A stretch of DNA of 64,000 bases from Clostridium zeae (GCF_017312485.1 NZ_BMBA01000003.1:316921-380920); one strand, 5' to 3'. Positions 1 through 8,153 are shown, numbered from the stretch's first letter. Numbers and translations are program-made. Notes: a model not told the origin generated them from the sequence alone.

Positions 1-29
1 TAATTTCAACACGTTGCTTTAACAGCACC
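1..29 (-). repeat. Partial copy of dispersed repeat family B, cut by the window edge
   Basis: Read on the minus strand, these 29 bases match the first 29 bases of the repeat at 27873-27955 with three differences, and they also match the copy at 12888-12943. Shared landmarks are GGYGCTGTTAAAGCA and GTTGAAATTA. The rest of the copy lies outside the window. It sits just downstream of the MerR-methyltransferase gene. Confidence 0.6.
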
Positions 30-100
30 ATTTATTAAAATACCAAACTAACTTTTCTAGACCTTTACCTTCTACTACCTGTCTAGTAGATAGAATATCT

Positions 101-1162
101 TTATAAAAAATCATCTTCCAACTTAATTATTTCAACAATCCATGTTAAATTAACTATATGTTGATACTTAACCTTACAACCTAAAATTTCACTATACTTT
201 TTTAACTTTTGAATATCACTATAATATTCATCCTCTATTTCTTCCCACAGATCAGGTCTTCCAGCTTGTATCAGGCTATCTCTCTTTTTTATCCTCTCAC
301 TATAGTTTTCAAACATTAAATCTCCTATGATTATTTTCCCATTTGCCTTTAAATATTTCAACATATAGTTTATTGCAATTTCTTTTTCTAAATCATTAAG
401 ATGATGAAAAGCATAGGTTGATGTAATAACTTCAAATTCATTCTCCTCAAAGGGCCTATCTAAGAAGTTTCCTAATCTTAATTTTAAATTAGGAAACTTC
501 TCTTTTGCTTTTAAAAGCATCTCAATACTTTGATCCATACCTGTATAATCTATATTCTTATTAAGTTTGTTATATAAATTACAAGTACCACATCCTATAT
601 CTAAAATTTTACTTACTCTCTGTTCTTCAATCTTCTTTGCTATTATCTCTAATACATACTCATATTTTTCAAATAGATTAAGCTTATCATCTAAAATATC
701 TTTTACTGACTTATCGTAGCTTTCAGCCCATCTATCAAATCCCCATTTATCTATCCAAGTCTTCCTATTTTTAAGATTGTTGTCCAAACATCTGTTTATA
801 TTGTTAAAATAGATATTTGAATTATCCTCTTCTGATACCAATGCATCATTTATGCTAGTGAGCAATGTATTCTTTATACTCTCTAATTCCCCCAGCCGTT
901 TTTCAACTACCTTATATTGAACATTAAGTTCTCTCACCACTTTATTATCCAGAAACTTTTCTTCCAATATATATTTTACATTCTTTAGCGGAACTCCCAA
1001 ATCTCTAAGTAATTTTGCTTGTTTTAGCTTATTTATATCCTCTTCATTATAATTTCGATAATCATTACTATCACGCTTTGCTACCACTATTCCATAATCC
1101 TCATATAATCTTAAGGTTTTAATGGATATATCCAATAATTTAGACACATTACCAGTATTCAT
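101..1162 (-). CDS. MerR-family regulator fused to a SAM-dependent methyltransferase
   Basis: A 353-residue two-domain protein. Residues 1-70 are a MerR winged helix (GNVSKLLDISIKTLRLYEDY, then a DYRNY wing) followed by a helical stretch to about 105. Residues 140-340 form a class I methyltransferase: motif I ILDIGCGTC at 186-194, an acidic GMDQS strand end, and a YAFHHLND motif. MerR proteins normally carry a small effector-binding C-terminus, so an enzyme domain there is atypical, though MerR-methyltransferase annotations exist in Firmicutes. The start is ATG behind AAGGGGAG. The gene appears monocistronic. It could be a ligand-sensing methyltransferase or an antibiotic-response protein; substrate and DNA target are unknown. 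Confidence 0.85.
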   Translation of the reverse strand: MNTGNVSKLLDISIKTLRLYEDYGIVVAKRDSNDYRNYNEEDINKLKQAKLLRDLGVPLKNVKYILEEKFLDNKVVRELNVQYKVVEKRLGELESIKNTLLTSINDALVSEEDNSNIYFNNINRCLDNNLKNRKTWIDKWGFDRWAESYDKSVKDILDDKLNLFEKYEYVLEIIAKKIEEQRVSKILDIGCGTCNLYNKLNKNIDYTGMDQSIEMLLKAKEKFPNLKLRLGNFLDRPFEENEFEVITSTYAFHHLNDLEKEIAINYMLKYLKANGKIIIGDLMFENYSERIKKRDSLIQAGRPDLWEEIEDEYYSDIQKLKKYSEILGCKVKYQHIVNLTWIVEIIKLEDDFL

Positions 1163-1239
1163 AAAATCTCCCCTTAACAGAACCTAACTTTTGATAAATA
1201 TTTTTTTAATAAAAAAGTTGCTGAAGTGACCTTTACATA

Positions 1240-1269
1240 AAAAATATAAACCCTGCCTAAAGGGCAAGG
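1240..1269 (-). terminator. Rho-independent terminator after the PAP2 gene
   Basis: On the minus strand CCTTGCC (1269-1263) pairs with GGCAGGG (1257-1251) over a 5-nt loop, followed by a T-rich tract (TTTATATTTTTT). It begins 7 bases after the PAP2 stop codon. Confidence 0.75.
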
Positions 1270-1275
1270 TCAATA

Positions 1276-1827
1276 TCATTTTTGTATATTTTTTTGTTTA
1301 TTTATATATTTATTAAATATATAAATAGTTAATAAACAGCTTAAACTTCCTAACACTATCCCACCCAATATATCTGAAGGATAATGCACATATAAATACA
1401 ATCTAGAAAATGCTATCAATGCAGCAAGAAGATAAAATACCACCCTATATTTTCTAAAGCAATAAGACAGTATTCCAGCAGATGCAAATGAAGCTGTTGT
1501 ATGACCCGATGGGAATGAATAAGATTTAGGTTTATTAATCAATAACTCCACTCCAGGAACATGAGTAAACGGTCTTGCGCGCTGAACTATATTTTTTATT
1601 ATGATTTCTCCAAATAGTGCACCAAGCAGTATAGCCATCAGCAGCATAAAGCCTGATTTTCTATATTTTTTGCTACTAATTAGACCCAAGGCTATTGCTA
1701 TCCATATGATGCCCCCATCCCCTAGATCAGTCAAAGCGATCATTATCTTATTTAACCAAGCTGAGTGAAGGTTATTATTTATGAAATCTAAGATTGAATT
1801 ATCTATACTATATATTGCTGAAATCAT
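1276..1827 (-). CDS. PAP2-superfamily membrane phosphatase
   Basis: A 183-residue polytopic membrane protein of the type 2 phosphatidic acid phosphatase superfamily, probably acting on lipid phosphates or undecaprenyl pyrophosphate at the membrane. All three signature motifs are present: KNIVQRARP (K-x6-RP), PSGHTTASF with the acid/base His, and SRLYLYVHYPSD (SR-x5-H-x3-D) with the nucleophilic His. About five hydrophobic segments surround them. I chose the ATG at 1827 because AGGTG lies 5 bases upstream; the longer reading from TTG at 1863 has no usable ribosome binding site. Which lipid it dephosphorylates cannot be told from sequence. Confidence 0.88.
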   Translation of the reverse strand: MISAIYSIDNSILDFINNNLHSAWLNKIMIALTDLGDGGIIWIAIALGLISSKKYRKSGFMLLMAILLGALFGEIIIKNIVQRARPFTHVPGVELLINKPKSYSFPSGHTTASFASAGILSYCFRKYRVVFYLLAALIAFSRLYLYVHYPSDILGGIVLGSLSCLLTIYIFNKYINKQKNIQK

Positions 1828-2044
1828 CCTATCACCTACTTTATAACTTCTATTCTTAATCAATCCTAATTATATATACTTTAACTTAATATAGCCTTAA
1901 ATATCTCTTTGTATCTATCTATACTTAACGCTCATACATAATTTAAATATAATGTTGCCAAATACGTATTAACGCATGTTTCAAAGACGTAATTATGTAC
2001 TATAATATCACACATTTCAAGTTTTTTATCTTAATTTTTTATAA

Positions 2045-2134
2045 ATTATCCATAATCAGGTTCTCGGGGATAGTTATTTATTCCTAGGAGATCCTAATCC
2101 GGATATTGAAACAAAAGTATTCGCTACACAATAA
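2045..2134 (+). pseudogene. Possible C-terminal remnant of a lost gene
   Basis: In an otherwise AT-rich gap of about 475 bases (1828-2302), this short open stretch has more balanced codons and reads as HNQVLGDSYLFLGDPNPD and onward to a stop at 2134, with no start codon. It resembles the tail of a degraded gene, but it is too short to assign and could be chance. The rest of the gap shows only the promoter at 2194-2221. Confidence 0.2.
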
Positions 2135-2193
2135 TATAAATCAATAAAAGAATCAATTTCCAATTAAATTGTACTTTTTATAAGATTAGAGTA

Positions 2194-2221
2194 TTGCATA
2201 TGGTATGATAAATACTATAAT
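2194..2221 (+). promoter_or_regulatory. Sigma-A-type promoter for the 2303 gene
   Basis: TTGCAT (2194-2199), a 16-base spacer, then TATAAT (2216-2221). The predicted start lies about 75 bases upstream of the ATG. Confidence 0.55.
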
Positions 2222-2302
2222 AGATATAATAAAATTTAAAATATGGATATTATTATAAGGTAAGCTTGCATTTTAACCATTTCATTAAATAAGGAGGAAC
2301 GA

Positions 2303-2779
2303 ATGGTCAATTATTCAGACGATAGAAAATTACATCTAATGATACTAAATAAAAATTATATTGAAGCTTTAGACTTGCAAGAAATAGATAAGATGTTAAA
2401 TGTTTTTAAACGAACTGGGATTAAAAAGTATAAAAACAATATAGTTTTTCAAATTGACGGCTACAATGATGATCCAAGAGAAATATTTGAAATTCCCGAA
2501 ATTAAAGCTTTTTTCAAAAAAGTTTTTGATAAATATCCTTATATGTTATATTTCTTAAGTAACATAAATTCAAATGATGCATGGGTGCTAGCTTGCTTAT
2601 GCAATAAACATCAAACCTGTAGCATAGTTGGAAAAAGAAATATCGATTTGAAGATGCAATTTGATAACAATGTATTATCTCAGATACTAAATCAAACCGT
2701 AGCATATATGATGCAAATACGCGAGAGCTCAAAAAGCATTTTGAAATTGAGAGTAAGACTTGCTTCTATGTTGTTATAA
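2303..2779 (+). CDS. Unassigned 158-residue cytoplasmic protein
   Basis: I do not recognise this protein with certainty. It has no signal peptide or membrane segment. The central part (NNIVFQIDGYNDDPREIFEI, then a KYPYMLYFL strand) faintly recalls the small proteins annotated in clostridia as chlororespiratory reduction 6 domain proteins; that is recollection and has not been tested. The start is an ATG with a strong AAGGAGGAACGA upstream, and a clear promoter and a 14-bp terminator hairpin bracket it as a single-gene unit. The gene is real on these grounds; the function is unknown. Confidence 0.7.
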   Translation: MVNYSDDRKLHLMILNKNYIEALDLQEIDKMLNVFKRTGIKKYKNNIVFQIDGYNDDPREIFEIPEIKAFFKKVFDKYPYMLYFLSNINSNDAWVLACLCNKHQTCSIVGKRNIDLKMQFDNNVLSQILNQTVAYMMQIRESSKSILKLRVRLASMLL

Positions 2780-2891
2780 AATTAAATAATAACTATTTAC
2801 AATACAAAATATATTGATAGTCCTAGATATTTATTAATAATAAGATTTGAGTGGCTATCGAAAAACGAGTATTGGTTAGTTTAATATGAAT

Positions 2892-2939
2892 AAAGCCATG
2901 CATAATGAAGGAATTACCTACATATTTATGCATGGCTTT
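2892..2939. terminator. Perfect 14-bp inverted repeat, terminator-like
   Basis: AAAGCCATGCATAA (2892-2905) and its exact complement at 2926-2939 flank a 20-nt loop, between the 2303 gene and the convergent aminotransferase. The U-tract is weak on both strands, so efficiency is uncertain. Confidence 0.6.
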
Positions 2940-3008
2940 CGTATTATTTAGGACTTTTATACATTATGTAACAGCCCTTTTTATTCTTTAGAGGATTTTA
3001 TAACTCAA

Positions 3009-4190
3009 TTATTTAAACTCTTCTACTAGCTTTTCAAAAGCTTGAATTGAGTTTTCTATCATATCAAACTTAACACAATAGGACATTCTGAAATATCCTG
3101 GGCATCCGAAGCCGCTTCCTGGTACAAGAAGTAAATTATATTTCATAGCTCTTTTCACAAACTCTACATCATCTTCAATTAATGCTTTAGGGAACAGATA
3201 AAAAGCTCCTTGTGGTTTTACACATTCAAACCCTAGTGAAGTGATCTTTTCATAAAGAAAATCTCTTCTTTTTTCATATTCGCCTATATCAACCTTTGCT
3301 TTTAATGAATCAGCTATAACCTTTTGGAATAAAGCAGGAGCATTCACAAAACCTAGGGTTCTATTACAAAAACTTAGTGCTCCCATTAGTAAATCTATCT
3401 GTTCTATCCTGCTGCTAGCTGCTATATATCCTATTCTCTCTCCTGCAAGCCCTAAGGATTTACTAAAAGAATTTACTATTATAGCATTCTTAAATATGGA
3501 TAATAGACTTGGGATTTTTATATTTTCATAAACTATTTCTTTGTAAGGTTCATCTGAAATCACAAATATATTTATTCCATATTCCTTTTCTTTTGCATCT
3601 ATTATCGATGCAATTTTATTAAGAGTTGCTTCACTGTAAACTACCCCAGTTGGATTATTTGGATTATTTATAATAATAGCCTTTGTTCTGTTGTTTATGC
3701 TTTTCTCAAAGGCTTCAATATTAGGTTCAAAGGTCTTAGTATCAGGTGGCACTACTACAGTTTTTCCGCCATTATTATCAGCATAAAAATTGTACTCAAC
3801 AAAATATGGAGCGAAGACAATAACTTCTTCTTCTGGATTTAATATAGACTTCAATACAACATTCAATCCTCCAGCTGCCCCTACAGTCATTACAATATTA
3901 TTATAGGAAAGCTCAACTCCACTTTCTTCTTGTAAAAGTTTAGCTACCTTCTCTCTTACATCTACATAACCTGCATTACTCATATATCTATGGATTCCTT
4001 TTTCATCCCCTAGAATATGTTTTTTTAGTGACTCTGTAACTTCCTTAGGTGGTTCTGCATAAGGATTACCTATACTATAATCATAAACTTTATCTGCCCC
4101 ATGAATTTTAGCTAGTCTTTCTCCTTCTTCAAACATCAATCTTATCCAAGATGAATTACTTAAATTAGTTATTACTTTTTTTGAAAACAC
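3009..4190 (-). CDS. Pyridoxal-phosphate aminotransferase, class I/II (aspartate-aminotransferase-like)
   Basis: A 393-residue fold-type I aminotransferase. The PLP-binding lysine is in SFSKSLGLAGERIGY (K about 244); NNPNNPTG (about 175) and ISDEPYKE (Asp that contacts the pyridine nitrogen) are intact, and a C-terminal YFRMSYC carries the substrate-carboxylate Arg. It transfers an amino group between an amino acid and a 2-oxo acid in the cytoplasm. Aspartate, aromatic and methionine-related members look alike, so the substrate is open. The start is GTG with GGGGG 9 bases upstream. It lies downstream of metQ, separated by a terminator, so it is probably expressed on its own. Confidence 0.88.
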   Translation of the reverse strand: MFSKKVITNLSNSSWIRLMFEEGERLAKIHGADKVYDYSIGNPYAEPPKEVTESLKKHILGDEKGIHRYMSNAGYVDVREKVAKLLQEESGVELSYNNIVMTVGAAGGLNVVLKSILNPEEEVIVFAPYFVEYNFYADNNGGKTVVVPPDTKTFEPNIEAFEKSINNRTKAIIINNPNNPTGVVYSEATLNKIASIIDAKEKEYGINIFVISDEPYKEIVYENIKIPSLLSIFKNAIIVNSFSKSLGLAGERIGYIAASSRIEQIDLLMGALSFCNRTLGFVNAPALFQKVIADSLKAKVDIGEYEKRRDFLYEKITSLGFECVKPQGAFYLFPKALIEDDVEFVKRAMKYNLLLVPGSGFGCPGYFRMSYCVKFDMIENSIQAFEKLVEEFK

Positions 4191-4350
4191 TAAAATGCCC
4201 CCTTTTCTTACTGTATCAAATTACTTTTAACATCTATTATACTACTTTATACTTGGATTTTATAGGTAACGTACCCTAAAAGCATAAAAAGGTTTAATCA
4301 AGTTGCTGAGCTACATTATGATCTAAAGTAAAACTTTTCATAAATATAAA

Positions 4351-4373
4351 AAAGAGGGATCACATCCCTCTTT
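4351..4373 (-). terminator. Terminator of the metNIQ operon
   Basis: AAAGAGGGAT and ATCCCTCTTT pair over a 3-nt loop, followed on the minus strand by TTTTATATTT. It lies about 70 bases past the metQ stop. Confidence 0.85.
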
Positions 4374-4444
4374 CTTCACCCTCTATAAATTTCTATCTAT
4401 AATTATTTACCCTCTAAATGAACATAATTGAAAGTTTTTTATAA

Positions 4445-5272
4445 TTAAAACACTGGTATAGATGAACCCTTTGTTGTTTCTTCTATAACTTTCTTAGTTT
4501 CGTCAGTTTGGTATACTTCTACAAGCTTCTTTAGTAGTGCACTATCCTTATCCTTTGTTCTTACAGCTATAAGATTAAAGTAATTTTTTGAACTCTCTTT
4601 CTTAGTATCCTCTATATAAATAGCATCCTTTAATGGAGCATAACCTGCATCAACAGCTACTCCATTATTTATAACAGCTATATCAACATCTTCAATAGAT
4701 CTTGGAATTTGCGTTGCAACTAGTTCTGTTATATTAAGCTTTTTAGTATTCTCAACAATATCCTTCAATGTTGGCTTAATCCCTGTACCATCTTTAAGCT
4801 TAATTAGACCTGCATCCTGTAATAATAAAAGTGCTCTTCCTTCATTAGTGGCGTCGTTAGGAATTGCTACCTTTGCTCCATCCTTCAAAGTTTTTATATC
4901 CTTAATTTTCTTTGAATATATCCCCATTGGAGCTAAGACAGTATAACCTATAGAAGTTAAATCTAAGTTATGATCCTTTTTGAATTGATCAAAATAAGCT
5001 ATAGTTTGAAATGCATTTGCATCAATATCTCCATCGTTAAGAGCTTGATTAGGTCTTACGTAGTCACTAAAGGTTACGATCTCTAACTGTATATTTTCTT
5101 TTGCTAACCTCTCCTTCACATTGTCCCATACTCTGTGATCATCTCCTGTAACCCCAAGTTTTATAACTTCTTTCTTTTTTTCTGCTGAAGCTGATTTCGC
5201 TCCACAGCCTGCTAATGCTGTTGCTCCAATTGTTAATGCTAATGCTATTGCCCCTAATCTTTTTATATTCAT
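4445..5272 (-). CDS. metQ: Methionine ABC transporter substrate-binding lipoprotein MetQ
   Basis: A 275-residue NLPA/MetQ-family lipoprotein. The signal peptide ends in the lipobox LAGC with the lipidated Cys at about position 23, so it is tethered outside the membrane and delivers methionine (D or L isomers in characterised homologues) to MetNI. Family landmarks are KLGVTGDDHRVWD, FQTIAYFDQF, IPNDATNEGRALLLLQ and IDVAVINN-like strands. GGGGG precedes the ATG. It is the last gene of metN-metI-metQ, which is controlled by the SAM-I riboswitch at 7154-7264. Confidence 0.95.
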   Translation of the reverse strand: MNIKRLGAIALALTIGATALAGCGAKSASAEKKKEVIKLGVTGDDHRVWDNVKERLAKENIQLEIVTFSDYVRPNQALNDGDIDANAFQTIAYFDQFKKDHNLDLTSIGYTVLAPMGIYSKKIKDIKTLKDGAKVAIPNDATNEGRALLLLQDAGLIKLKDGTGIKPTLKDIVENTKKLNITELVATQIPRSIEDVDIAVINNGVAVDAGYAPLKDAIYIEDTKKESSKNYFNLIAVRTKDKDSALLKKLVEVYQTDETKKVIEETTKGSSIPVF

Positions 5273-5337
5273 AATAAAATGCCCCCTATTTCTATATTTC
5301 TATATTTCTATTCATTGAATCTCTTTATCTTTATATA

Positions 5338-6018
5338 TTAATGCTTTAATCTGCTTAATAAAAACTCCCCAAGACTCTGTATTCCATTAACTAAAACTAA
5401 AAGAATTATTATCGTTGCTACCATGATATCAGTTTTGAAATATTGATACCCATACCTTATAGCAAAATCTCCAAGACCTCCCCCTCCAACAGTTCCAGCC
5501 ACTGCTGAAAAACCTATTAAGCTTACAGTAGTTATTGTGAGTGCATAAACTATTCCTGGCAGTCCTTCTTTTAGAAAAATTCTATATATTATCTCAAAAG
5601 CACTTGAGCCCATAGCTTGTGCAGCTTCTATTACTCCACTATCAATATCTAAAAGCGCTGATTCTATCTGTCTTGCTACAAAAGGTACAGACCCTAAAAC
5701 TAGCGGAACTATCGCTCCTTTAAGACCAATTGTTGTTCCGACAATAAACCGTGTTAATGGTATAATAGCTGCCAAAAGTATTACAAAAGGTATAGACCTA
5801 AATATATTTATTATTTTTCCTAAAAGACTGCATACAACTTTATTTTCAAGTATATTTCCTGGCCTTGTCACTACAAGAGTAACTCCTATAGGAAGTCCTA
5901 TTGCTGTGGATATGCTTCCTGCGATAAGAACCATAAACAAAGTTTCCCCTAGAGCCTTTATCATATCTGGAAATAATTCTATTACATTAGGCATAAGATT
6001 CTGTAAGACTTGAAGCAT
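5338..6018 (-). CDS. metI: Methionine ABC transporter permease MetI
   Basis: A 226-residue permease with about five membrane segments and the EAA loop (EAAQAMGSSAFEIIYRIF) that docks onto the ATPase, a typical MetI length. It overlaps the 3' end of metN by 32 bases, which implies translational coupling, and GGAGGTG lies before its ATG. With MetN and MetQ it completes the high-affinity methionine importer. No abnormality seen. Confidence 0.95.
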   Translation of the reverse strand: MLQVLQNLMPNVIELFPDMIKALGETLFMVLIAGSISTAIGLPIGVTLVVTRPGNILENKVVCSLLGKIINIFRSIPFVILLAAIIPLTRFIVGTTIGLKGAIVPLVLGSVPFVARQIESALLDIDSGVIEAAQAMGSSAFEIIYRIFLKEGLPGIVYALTITTVSLIGFSAVAGTVGGGGLGDFAIRYGYQYFKTDIMVATIIILLVLVNGIQSLGEFLLSRLKH

Positions 6019-7045
6019 CTCGTATCACCTCCACATGTACATTTTTCTCACCTAAATATTCAAAGGCTGATCTAATACCTTCTCTTGCACCATTTAGTTT
6101 TACAATCAAATTTCCTATTGGAACTTGCTGAATGATCTCTATATTTCCAAAAAGTATACTTGCATCTACCTTAAACTTTCTAGAAAGTTTTGATATGAAG
6201 GCCTGACCTGTATTCTGTCCTACAAAAGATATCTTAGCTATGATTTCTTCCTCTGTAAGCTCCCCAATAAAAGAGTTGCTATTTAAAAGTTCATAGATCT
6301 TATCATATTTAAAAATTGTTGAGACAAAATTTTTCGTCATATTTGCCTTTGGTTCAGAGAAGATCTGCACTAAACTTCCCTCTTCAACCACTTCTCCTTT
6401 ATCCATTACTGCTACCTCATCACATATTTCCTTAACTACTTCCATCTGATGAGTTATTAAGACTATAGTAAGTCCTAATTTTTCATTTATTTCTTTTAAC
6501 AGACCAAGTATTGAGTGGGTTGTTTCAGGATCAAGAGCTGAAGTAGCCTCATCACATAAAAGTACCTGTGGATCATTTGCAAGAGCTCTCGCTATTGCCA
6601 CTCTTTGTTTTTGACCTCCACTTAGCTGTGAGGGATACGCTTTTACCTTATCGCTCAAACCAACTAGATTAAGTAAACTTTCAGCCTTTTCTTTTATCAG
6701 CTCCTTACTTAATCCCTTTCCTTTCAATGGATATGCGACATTTTCAAAAACATTTCTACTTCTCATAAGGTTGAAGTGTTGAAATATCATACCTATCTTT
6801 TCTCTGCTTTTCCTAAGCTCTTTTGGTGATAGTTTAGTTAACTCCTTGTCATTAACAATAACTTCACCACTGGTAGGGTTTTCAAGTAAATTTATACATC
6901 TAATCAAAGTACTCTTTCCTGCTCCGCTATAACCTATTATCCCAACAATCTTGCCAGGTTCAACATGCAGGTTTACATTCTTTACAGCTTCTACTTTGCC
7001 ATCTTTGGAGTGATAAGTCTTTGATACATTCTTTAACCAGATCAT
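5987..7045 (-). CDS. metN: Methionine ABC transporter ATPase MetN
   Basis: A 352-residue ATPase: Walker A GYSGAGKS, signature LSGGQ, Walker B LLCDEATSALD, switch His in LITHQME, then a C-terminal NIL domain (about 265-345) that binds methionine and feeds back on transport in characterised homologues. It is the first gene of the operon, 30 bases after a terminator that is part of the SAM-I riboswitch. The start is ATG behind AGGGGG. Repression by SAM is inferred from the riboswitch. Confidence 0.95.
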   Translation of the reverse strand: MIWLKNVSKTYHSKDGKVEAVKNVNLHVEPGKIVGIIGYSGAGKSTLIRCINLLENPTSGEVIVNDKELTKLSPKELRKSREKIGMIFQHFNLMRSRNVFENVAYPLKGKGLSKELIKEKAESLLNLVGLSDKVKAYPSQLSGGQKQRVAIARALANDPQVLLCDEATSALDPETTHSILGLLKEINEKLGLTIVLITHQMEVVKEICDEVAVMDKGEVVEEGSLVQIFSEPKANMTKNFVSTIFKYDKIYELLNSNSFIGELTEEEIIAKISFVGQNTGQAFISKLSRKFKVDASILFGNIEIIQQVPIGNLIVKLNGAREGIRSAFEYLGEKNVHVEVIRDASSLTESYA

Positions 7046-7074
7046 TTTATTTTCCCCCTTTACTAAAAAAGTCG

Positions 7075-7111
7075 ATAAAAAAGTCCTCTTTCTAACAAGG
7101 AAAGAGGACTT
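7075..7111 (-). terminator. Riboswitch-controlled terminator ahead of metN
   Basis: AAGTCCTCTTTC and GAAAGAGGACTT form a 12-bp stem over 7 nt, followed by a run of T on the minus strand. It is the expression platform of the SAM-I riboswitch: SAM binding should favour this hairpin and stop transcription. Confidence 0.92.
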
Positions 7112-7153
7112 GATAAATAACCCACATATGGGTAACTCACAAGTATCATCTTT

Positions 7154-7264
7154 CCTTATCTTTCAGACATATAAGTCTGCAGGAATTAGCACCTTGCGAG
7201 CAAATGAACACACGCCGGTTGCTGAAACTTCATCGGGCCAGTCCCTCAGTTTCTCTAGATAAGG
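7154..7264 (-). ncRNA. SAM-I (S-box) riboswitch of metNIQ
   Basis: The minus strand shows the S-box consensus: P1 strands CCTTATCT and AGATAAGG, then GAGGGACTGGCCCGATGAAG, CAGCAACCGG, AAGGTGCTAATTCC and a terminal P4 stem GCAGACTTATATGTCTG. It binds S-adenosylmethionine and turns off the methionine importer when SAM is plentiful. A consensus promoter lies about 37 bases upstream and the terminator about 43 bases downstream. Confidence 0.96.
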
Positions 7265-7300
7265 ATCATATTATTTTTTTATAACTTCGGCTTGAAACCA

Positions 7301-7329
7301 ATTATAGTTATGTTTTTTTTAACTGTCAA
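7301..7329 (-). promoter_or_regulatory. Consensus sigma-A promoter of metNIQ
   Basis: On the minus strand TTGACA (7329-7324), a 17-base spacer, TATAAT (7306-7301): a perfect match at optimal spacing, giving a start near 7294 just ahead of the riboswitch. Confidence 0.85.
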
Positions 7330-7645
7330 TACCAAATTTTAGATATTATTATAAAAAAACTACCTTTAGTTTTATCCTAAAAACTTTAAATAAATATATA
7401 ATATATATTTATTTATACTTCAAAAATCTTTCAAAAAAATTTTATTTCAATCATGTTTAAACCTCAATTTATACTAATAAATTTCTGCATACAGCACTCT
7501 AATTTAGTCATTAGTAATAAAAATAGAATTTACTTTAAACTATACCAATTTAGATATCCTATCTCTATATTCATATGTTAAAAAGAACTGCTTAATTCGT
7601 GAAATTAATTTTTTCTTAGTAATTCAATAAGTTTAATAATATATC

Positions 7646-7674
7646 TTGACATGGAAAATTTTTGCGTCTATAAT
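7646..7674 (+). promoter_or_regulatory. Consensus sigma-A promoter of the M20 hydrolase unit
   Basis: TTGACA (7646-7651), a 17-base spacer, TATAAT (7669-7674): a perfect match, about 80 bases upstream of the second S-box. Between this and the divergent promoter (7330-7645) I see only AT-rich DNA. Confidence 0.85.
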
Positions 7675-7756
7675 TCTACTTAAATCAAACTTGTCATGCA
7701 TGATAAAGTTGAATTTAAACAAAATATACAAATCAATATTGATTAAACAGTAAATA

Positions 7757-7867
7757 CCTTATCAAGAGAGACGGAGGGAATGGCCCTAAGATGTCTCAGC
7801 AACCAACATGTTTCATTTGCATGCACGGTGCTAAATCCAACAGGAGTTTTATTTCTGAAAGATGGGG
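7757..7867 (+). ncRNA. Second SAM-I (S-box) riboswitch, ahead of an M20 amidohydrolase
   Basis: P1 strands CCTTATC (7757-7763) and GATGGGG (7861-7867) pair with wobbles; between them are GGAGGGAATGGCCCTAAG, CTCAGCAACCAAC and CGGTGCTAAATCC, the conserved S-box core. The core deviates slightly (GGGAATGGCCC where GGGACTGGCCC is usual). It should place the downstream hydrolase in the SAM-repressed sulfur regulon. Confidence 0.93.
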
Positions 7868-7910
7868 AAGAAATTACTTTAAAATATAGGCCTTTATAGG
7901 CATGCATTTT

Positions 7911-7944
7911 AAATCTTCTTCCACTTAAGGATGAAGATTTTTTT
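7911..7944 (+). terminator. Riboswitch terminator
   Basis: AAATCTTC (7911-7918) pairs with GAAGATTT (7933-7940), extended inward by CC/GG, then TTTT. It is the expected off-switch of the S-box at 7757-7867. Confidence 0.85.
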
Positions 7945-8044
7945 ACTGTATAGTAAAGTATAAAATTTAAACGCTAGCTAAACCTAATTATTTCAACTGC
8001 TTTAATATCTTCATAAATCATACAGTAAAAAAGCAAAATTTATT

Positions 8045-8088
8045 CGCCTGCCAGATTTTCCTCATATATATTCGGAAAGGCAGATGCG
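8045..8088 (+). repeat. 44-nt hairpin repeat, family A, copy 1
   Basis: An imperfect hairpin with nested stems CGC/GCG, CTGCC/GGCAG and TTTCC/GGAAA, with asymmetric bulges and a loop of about 12 nt. It is repeated at 46743-46786 on the minus strand with 41 of 44 bases identical. Here it lies in the leader of the M20 hydrolase gene, between the riboswitch terminator and a second terminator. See findings. Confidence 0.8.
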
Positions 8089-8096
8089 TAAAAAAA

Positions 8097-8131
8097 CTCA
8101 CTGAAGAAGATCGCTTCAGCGACTTTTTTAT
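8097..8131 (+). terminator. Second terminator-like hairpin in the M20 leader
   Basis: CTGAAG (8101-8106) pairs with CTTCAG (8114-8119), extended outward by a few interrupted pairs, then TTTTTTATTTT. It ends only about 10 bases before the hydrolase ribosome binding site, so it would stop any transcript that had read past the riboswitch unless it is itself regulated. Confidence 0.65.
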
Positions 8132-8153
8132 TTTATAAAAGGGGGAAATTAAA

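Noticed and set aside
1203-1235. AAAAAAGTTGCTGAAGTGAC, similar to terminators at 36441 and 8097
   Set aside because: The complementary arm is missing, so no hairpin can form.
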